From Paenibacillus borealis (GTDB lineage: Bacteria > Bacillota > Bacilli > Paenibacillales > Paenibacillaceae), in assembly GCF_000758665.1 (NCBI RefSeq), contig NZ_CP009285.1:2356001-2420000 (forward strand): a stretch of 64,000 nt of DNA. Reading direction: 5' to 3'. The notes under the pieces are model-generated. The model worked only from the letters and a program-made list of their open reading frames with translations, did not search any database and was not told where the DNA came from. The position numbers and the translations under genes are program-made. Every line of letters starts with the position of its first letter. Position 1 is the stretch's first letter. Of the stretch, positions 61,492-64,000 are shown one piece after another.

Positions 61492-62382
61492 ATGAAGACC
61501 CATGTAACGGAGGCGGTTCAGCAGGCTGTGCAGGCTGTGGACGGGCAGGAAGCATGCGAAGGAGAAGGGATTGCCGCTGAAACGCAGCTGGCAGAAGCGG
61601 CGATGCAGGCCGCGAGTGCGCTCTATGATGCGATGGATGAGGAAGAGCTGAAGCTGGAGGAAAGACTGACTCCCCGGGCGGTCGGGACGTTGTACGGTGT
61701 CGGTGTCGGCCCCGGTGATCCGGAGCTGATTACGCTCAAGGCCTGCCGGCTGCTGCGGGAATGTCCGGTGATTGCCTACCCGGCAACCAAAAAAGGCGGC
61801 AAATCCTACGCCCACGAAATCATCGAGATGCATGTGAATCCGGATGAGAAAATCATGCTCGGACTGATCTTCCCGATGACGAAGGATCCGGTGCTGCTGG
61901 CCAGCGGCTGGAACCGCACCGTGGAGCTGTGCTGGGGTGAGCTGAAGCAGGGCCGGGATGTGGCTTTTGTAACGGAGGGGGACCCGAATCTCTTCAGTAC
62001 CTTCATTCACCTGGCACGGCTGATGCAGGAGCTGCATCCCGGTGTGCCAATCGTCTCCATTCCGGGGATTTCCTCGGTCCTTGGCGCGGCGGCTGCCCTG
62101 GAGCAGCCCTTGGCGGACGGAGATCAGCGGGTGGGAATTATTCCGGCGACTGATGACCGAGACGCACTGAAGGAAGCGCTGCTGCATCACGATACGGTGG
62201 TGTTCCTTAAGGTGGCCAAGGTGCTGGATCTGGTGCTGGATGTGCTGGATGAACTGGGGCTGTCCGGCAAAGCATCCGTCGTTACCAAGGTAACCTCTCC
62301 ATATGAAACCGTATGGCGCGATGCGCGGGATCTGCGGGGCAAGGAACTGGAGTACTTAAGTCTGATGGTGGTGAGCAAATGA
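61492..62382 (+). CDS. cbiL: Cobalt-precorrin-2 C20-methyltransferase
   Basis: The ATG at 61492 lies 8 nt after AAAGGAGG; a GTG one codon earlier is possible. The protein has 296 residues. The methyltransferase starts at TLYGVGVGPGDPELITLKACRLL (about 65) and includes GDPNLFSTFIHLARLM and IPGISSVLGAAAAL. The first 60 residues are an extra acidic, Ala/Glu-rich helix not usual for CbiL. It overlaps cbiF by 4 bp. Confidence 0.94.
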   Translation: MKTHVTEAVQQAVQAVDGQEACEGEGIAAETQLAEAAMQAASALYDAMDEEELKLEERLTPRAVGTLYGVGVGPGDPELITLKACRLLRECPVIAYPATKKGGKSYAHEIIEMHVNPDEKIMLGLIFPMTKDPVLLASGWNRTVELCWGELKQGRDVAFVTEGDPNLFSTFIHLARLMQELHPGVPIVSIPGISSVLGAAAALEQPLADGDQRVGIIPATDDRDALKEALLHHDTVVFLKVAKVLDLVLDVLDELGLSGKASVVTKVTSPYETVWRDARDLRGKELEYLSLMVVSK

Positions 62383-63182
62383 CAGATATCGTGCTTGAAC
62401 CTAAAGTATATATTGTGGGTGCCGGTCCCGGAGATCCGGAGCTGATTACAGTAAAAGGCAGCCGGATTCTGCGCTCGGCGGACGTGGTGCTCTATGCCGA
62501 TTCACTCGTCAGTGAGGAGCTGATCCACAGCGCGAAGCCCGGTGCAGAGATACTGCGAAGCTCAGGACTGGATCTGGAGCAGCAGGTGGAGCTAATGGCG
62601 GCAGCAGTCCAGTCCGGTAAAAGCGTAGCCCGCGTCCACACGGGCGACCCGTCCATGTACGGCGCGATTCTGGAGCAGATGTCGCTGCTGAAGCTGTGCG
62701 GCGTCCGCTATGAAATCGTGCCGGGTGTAAGCTCGGTCTTTGCATCCGCAGCGGCGCTTGGCGCAGAGCTGACCGTGCCGGAGCTGACGCAGACGGTGAT
62801 TCTGACCCGCGCGGAAGGACGCACACCGGTGCCGGAGCGTGAGCAGCTGCGCAAGCTGGCCGAGCATCACTGTACAGTAGCGCTCTTCCTGAGTGCTTCA
62901 CTGGCCGGGCATGCGGCCGGGGAATTCCTGGCTGCCGGCTGGAGTCCGGATACACCGGTTGCTGTAGTGAAGCGGGCTACCTGGCCGGATCAGCAGATTC
63001 TGCGGACAACGGTGCAGAATTTGGAGGCAGATCTGCGTGATGCGGGCATCACCATGCATGCCATGATCCTGGCCGGATGGGCGCTGGACCCCGGACTGAC
63101 GGACCGCGATCAGCACCGCTCCAAGCTCTATGATAAGGCGTTTACCCATGGCTGCCGGGAAGGAACAGGCTCTGGTGAGTAA
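62379..63182 (+). CDS. cbiF: Cobalt-precorrin-4 C11-methyltransferase
   Basis: The protein has 267 residues from the ATG at 62379, which overlaps the cbiL stop. Family marks are VYIVGAGPGDPELITVKGSRIL, LYADSLV, VHTGDPSMYGAILEQM and IVPGVSSVFASAAALG. The enzyme methylates C11 with SAM. The C-terminus is extended by a polar tail (DRDQHRSKLYDKAFTHGCRE). Confidence 0.95.
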   Translation: MTDIVLEPKVYIVGAGPGDPELITVKGSRILRSADVVLYADSLVSEELIHSAKPGAEILRSSGLDLEQQVELMAAAVQSGKSVARVHTGDPSMYGAILEQMSLLKLCGVRYEIVPGVSSVFASAAALGAELTVPELTQTVILTRAEGRTPVPEREQLRKLAEHHCTVALFLSASLAGHAAGEFLAAGWSPDTPVAVVKRATWPDQQILRTTVQNLEADLRDAGITMHAMILAGWALDPGLTDRDQHRSKLYDKAFTHGCREGTGSGE

Positions 63183-64000
63183 GCGGCGGTATGCAGCTGT
63201 AGCCATCACGCGAAATGGCATCGGGCTGGCGCTGAAGCTGGGGGCGGGGCTTGGGGAGACGGAGGTTTTTTGTTATGCCAAGTATAGCGGCGGGGTGGAG
63301 GCGCGGCCTGGGGAGATTACGATTTTTGACGGGCCGGTCAAAGAATTACTTCCGGAGCTCTTCCGTAACTATGAAGGGGTAATTCTATTCTTCTCGCTGG
63401 GCGCTGCGGTCCGGCTCATTGCTCCGCTGCTGCAGGATAAAAGAATTGATCCCGCCGTCATCGTCACCGATGAGCGCGGGGAGCATGTCATCAGCATGCT
63501 GTCCGGCCATCTTGGGGGGGCCAACAGGCTGACGCTGCAGATCGCTGGGCTGCTCGGCAGTCATCCGGTCATTACGACGGCTTCCGATGTGCAGGGCACC
63601 TTCGCTGTGGATCTGCTGGGCCGGGAATACGGCTGGCGCGCGGACAGCTTTACCCGTATGAAAAGTGTCAGTGCTGCGCTCGTTAACGGGGAACCGGTAG
63701 CTTTTGTCCAGGAGAGCGGAGAGCCGGGTTGGCTGCCGCCGGATGCAGTGCTGCCGGAGCATGTGCGGTTATTCGCCAGCAGGGATGAGCTGCGGAATAG
63801 CGGCTTCAGCTTCAGCGCAGCAATTGTGGTGAGTGACCGGCTGACGGATGGTGAGGAGCCGGAGGAAGCTGCACTAGCTGAATGCTCTGTAGTGTATCGT
63901 CCGCGCAGCCTGGTGCTTGGGCTGGGCTGTAACCGCGGAACCTCTGCGGAGGAGCTTGAAGCTGTAGTGCTGCATACGCTGGCAGAACTGAGGCTATCGC
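63175..64000 (+). CDS. cbiG: Cobalt-precorrin-5A hydrolase CbiG (partial, right edge)
   Basis: The frame is open to the end of the window; about 275 residues are visible. The GTG at 63175 overlaps the cbiF stop by 8 bp, like others in this operon, and has GGAAGGAA upstream; an in-frame ATG at 63148 is an alternative. Family marks are YAAVAITRNGIGLALKL, VILFFSLGAAVRLIAPLL, VTDERGEHVISMLSGHLGGANRLTLQIA and the C-terminal-domain start LVLGLGCNRGTSAEEL. It opens the delta-lactone and releases acetaldehyde. Its end lies beyond the window. Confidence 0.93.
   Translation, partial: MSKRRYAAVAITRNGIGLALKLGAGLGETEVFCYAKYSGGVEARPGEITIFDGPVKELLPELFRNYEGVILFFSLGAAVRLIAPLLQDKRIDPAVIVTDERGEHVISMLSGHLGGANRLTLQIAGLLGSHPVITTASDVQGTFAVDLLGREYGWRADSFTRMKSVSAALVNGEPVAFVQESGEPGWLPPDAVLPEHVRLFASRDELRNSGFSFSAAIVVSDRLTDGEEPEEAALAECSVVYRPRSLVLGLGCNRGTSAEELEAVVLHTLAELRLS

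Overview
The window reads as the chromosome of a spore-forming, low-GC-lineage Gram-positive, most likely a Paenibacillus. The signs are a T-box in front of pheST, CotF-type coat and Spo0E-type genes, a Bacillus-megaterium-like anaerobic cobalamin cluster, an AlaR/AlaT-like pair, strong AGGAGG ribosome sites and a moderate-to-high GC content. Genus assignment is inference from gene content; no 16S is present. No tRNA, rRNA, insertion sequence, prophage or CRISPR array was seen.

Region by region. 1-3.7 kb (minus strand): an envelope export unit, with a large secreted beta-rich protein followed by an HlyD/MFP adaptor cut by the left edge. 3.8-8.2 kb: promoter, Phe T-box, pheS, a 338-bp gap with an inverted repeat, pheT. 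8.2-10.5 kb: a ZapA domain fused to a ~600-residue coiled coil. 10.6-11.1 kb: tandem repeats of 51-52 bp. 11.3-19.5 kb: a sugar sensing and uptake unit (membrane-anchored sugar-binding sensor, histidine kinase, AraC-type response regulator, then ChvE/MmsA/MmsB ABC transporter with a CcpA-like site). 19.5-26.6 kb: a CuA-like lipoprotein, a diguanylate cyclase, a holin-like membrane protein, mutS2, small membrane and zinc-ribbon proteins and an MFS permease. 26.7-31.7 kb: a CitA/DcuS-type two-component system and a lipoprotein fumarate-reductase-like flavoprotein. 31.8-36.3 kb: a DAO-type oxidase, coat genes, Lrp regulator plus aminotransferase, and a Spo0E-like phosphatase. 36.4-37.2 kb: a 15-unit 51-bp array. 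37.4-42.8 kb: an autoregulated TetR with an alpha/beta hydrolase, a phosphotransferase broken by an amber codon, a methyltransferase, a PduO-type adenosyltransferase and an RluD-type synthase. 43.2-47.6 kb: an ArsC-like protein, a 5'-3' exonuclease, a deformylase-like protein, and an ice-binding-like surface protein paired with a class D-like sortase. 47.8-50.6 kb: a GH51 arabinofuranosidase and an ArsR-type regulator. 50.8-64 kb: a cobalamin riboswitch followed by cbiMNQO and the anaerobic corrin-ring genes, cut by the right edge.

The cobalamin operon is the clearest working unit. The riboswitch senses B12, CbiMNQO imports cobalt, and one 899-residue protein joins the C17-methyltransferase, an Fe-S domain and the CbiX cobaltochelatase. 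CbiJ, CbiC, CbiD, CbiET, CbiL, CbiF and CbiG then carry out much of the remaining ring chemistry. The adenosyltransferase at 41.1 kb lies outside the operon but serves the same cofactor.

The most unusual signal is non-coding. At least six intergenic loci carry repeats with the same ~51-52-bp period although their sequences differ. Four of them (29.2, 42.9, 53.2 and 58.6 kb) each have four short hairpins at near-identical spacing, and two of these sit inside the cobalamin operon. The larger arrays at 10.9 and 36.4 kb keep a hairpin at the same place in the unit while its sequence changes on both arms.
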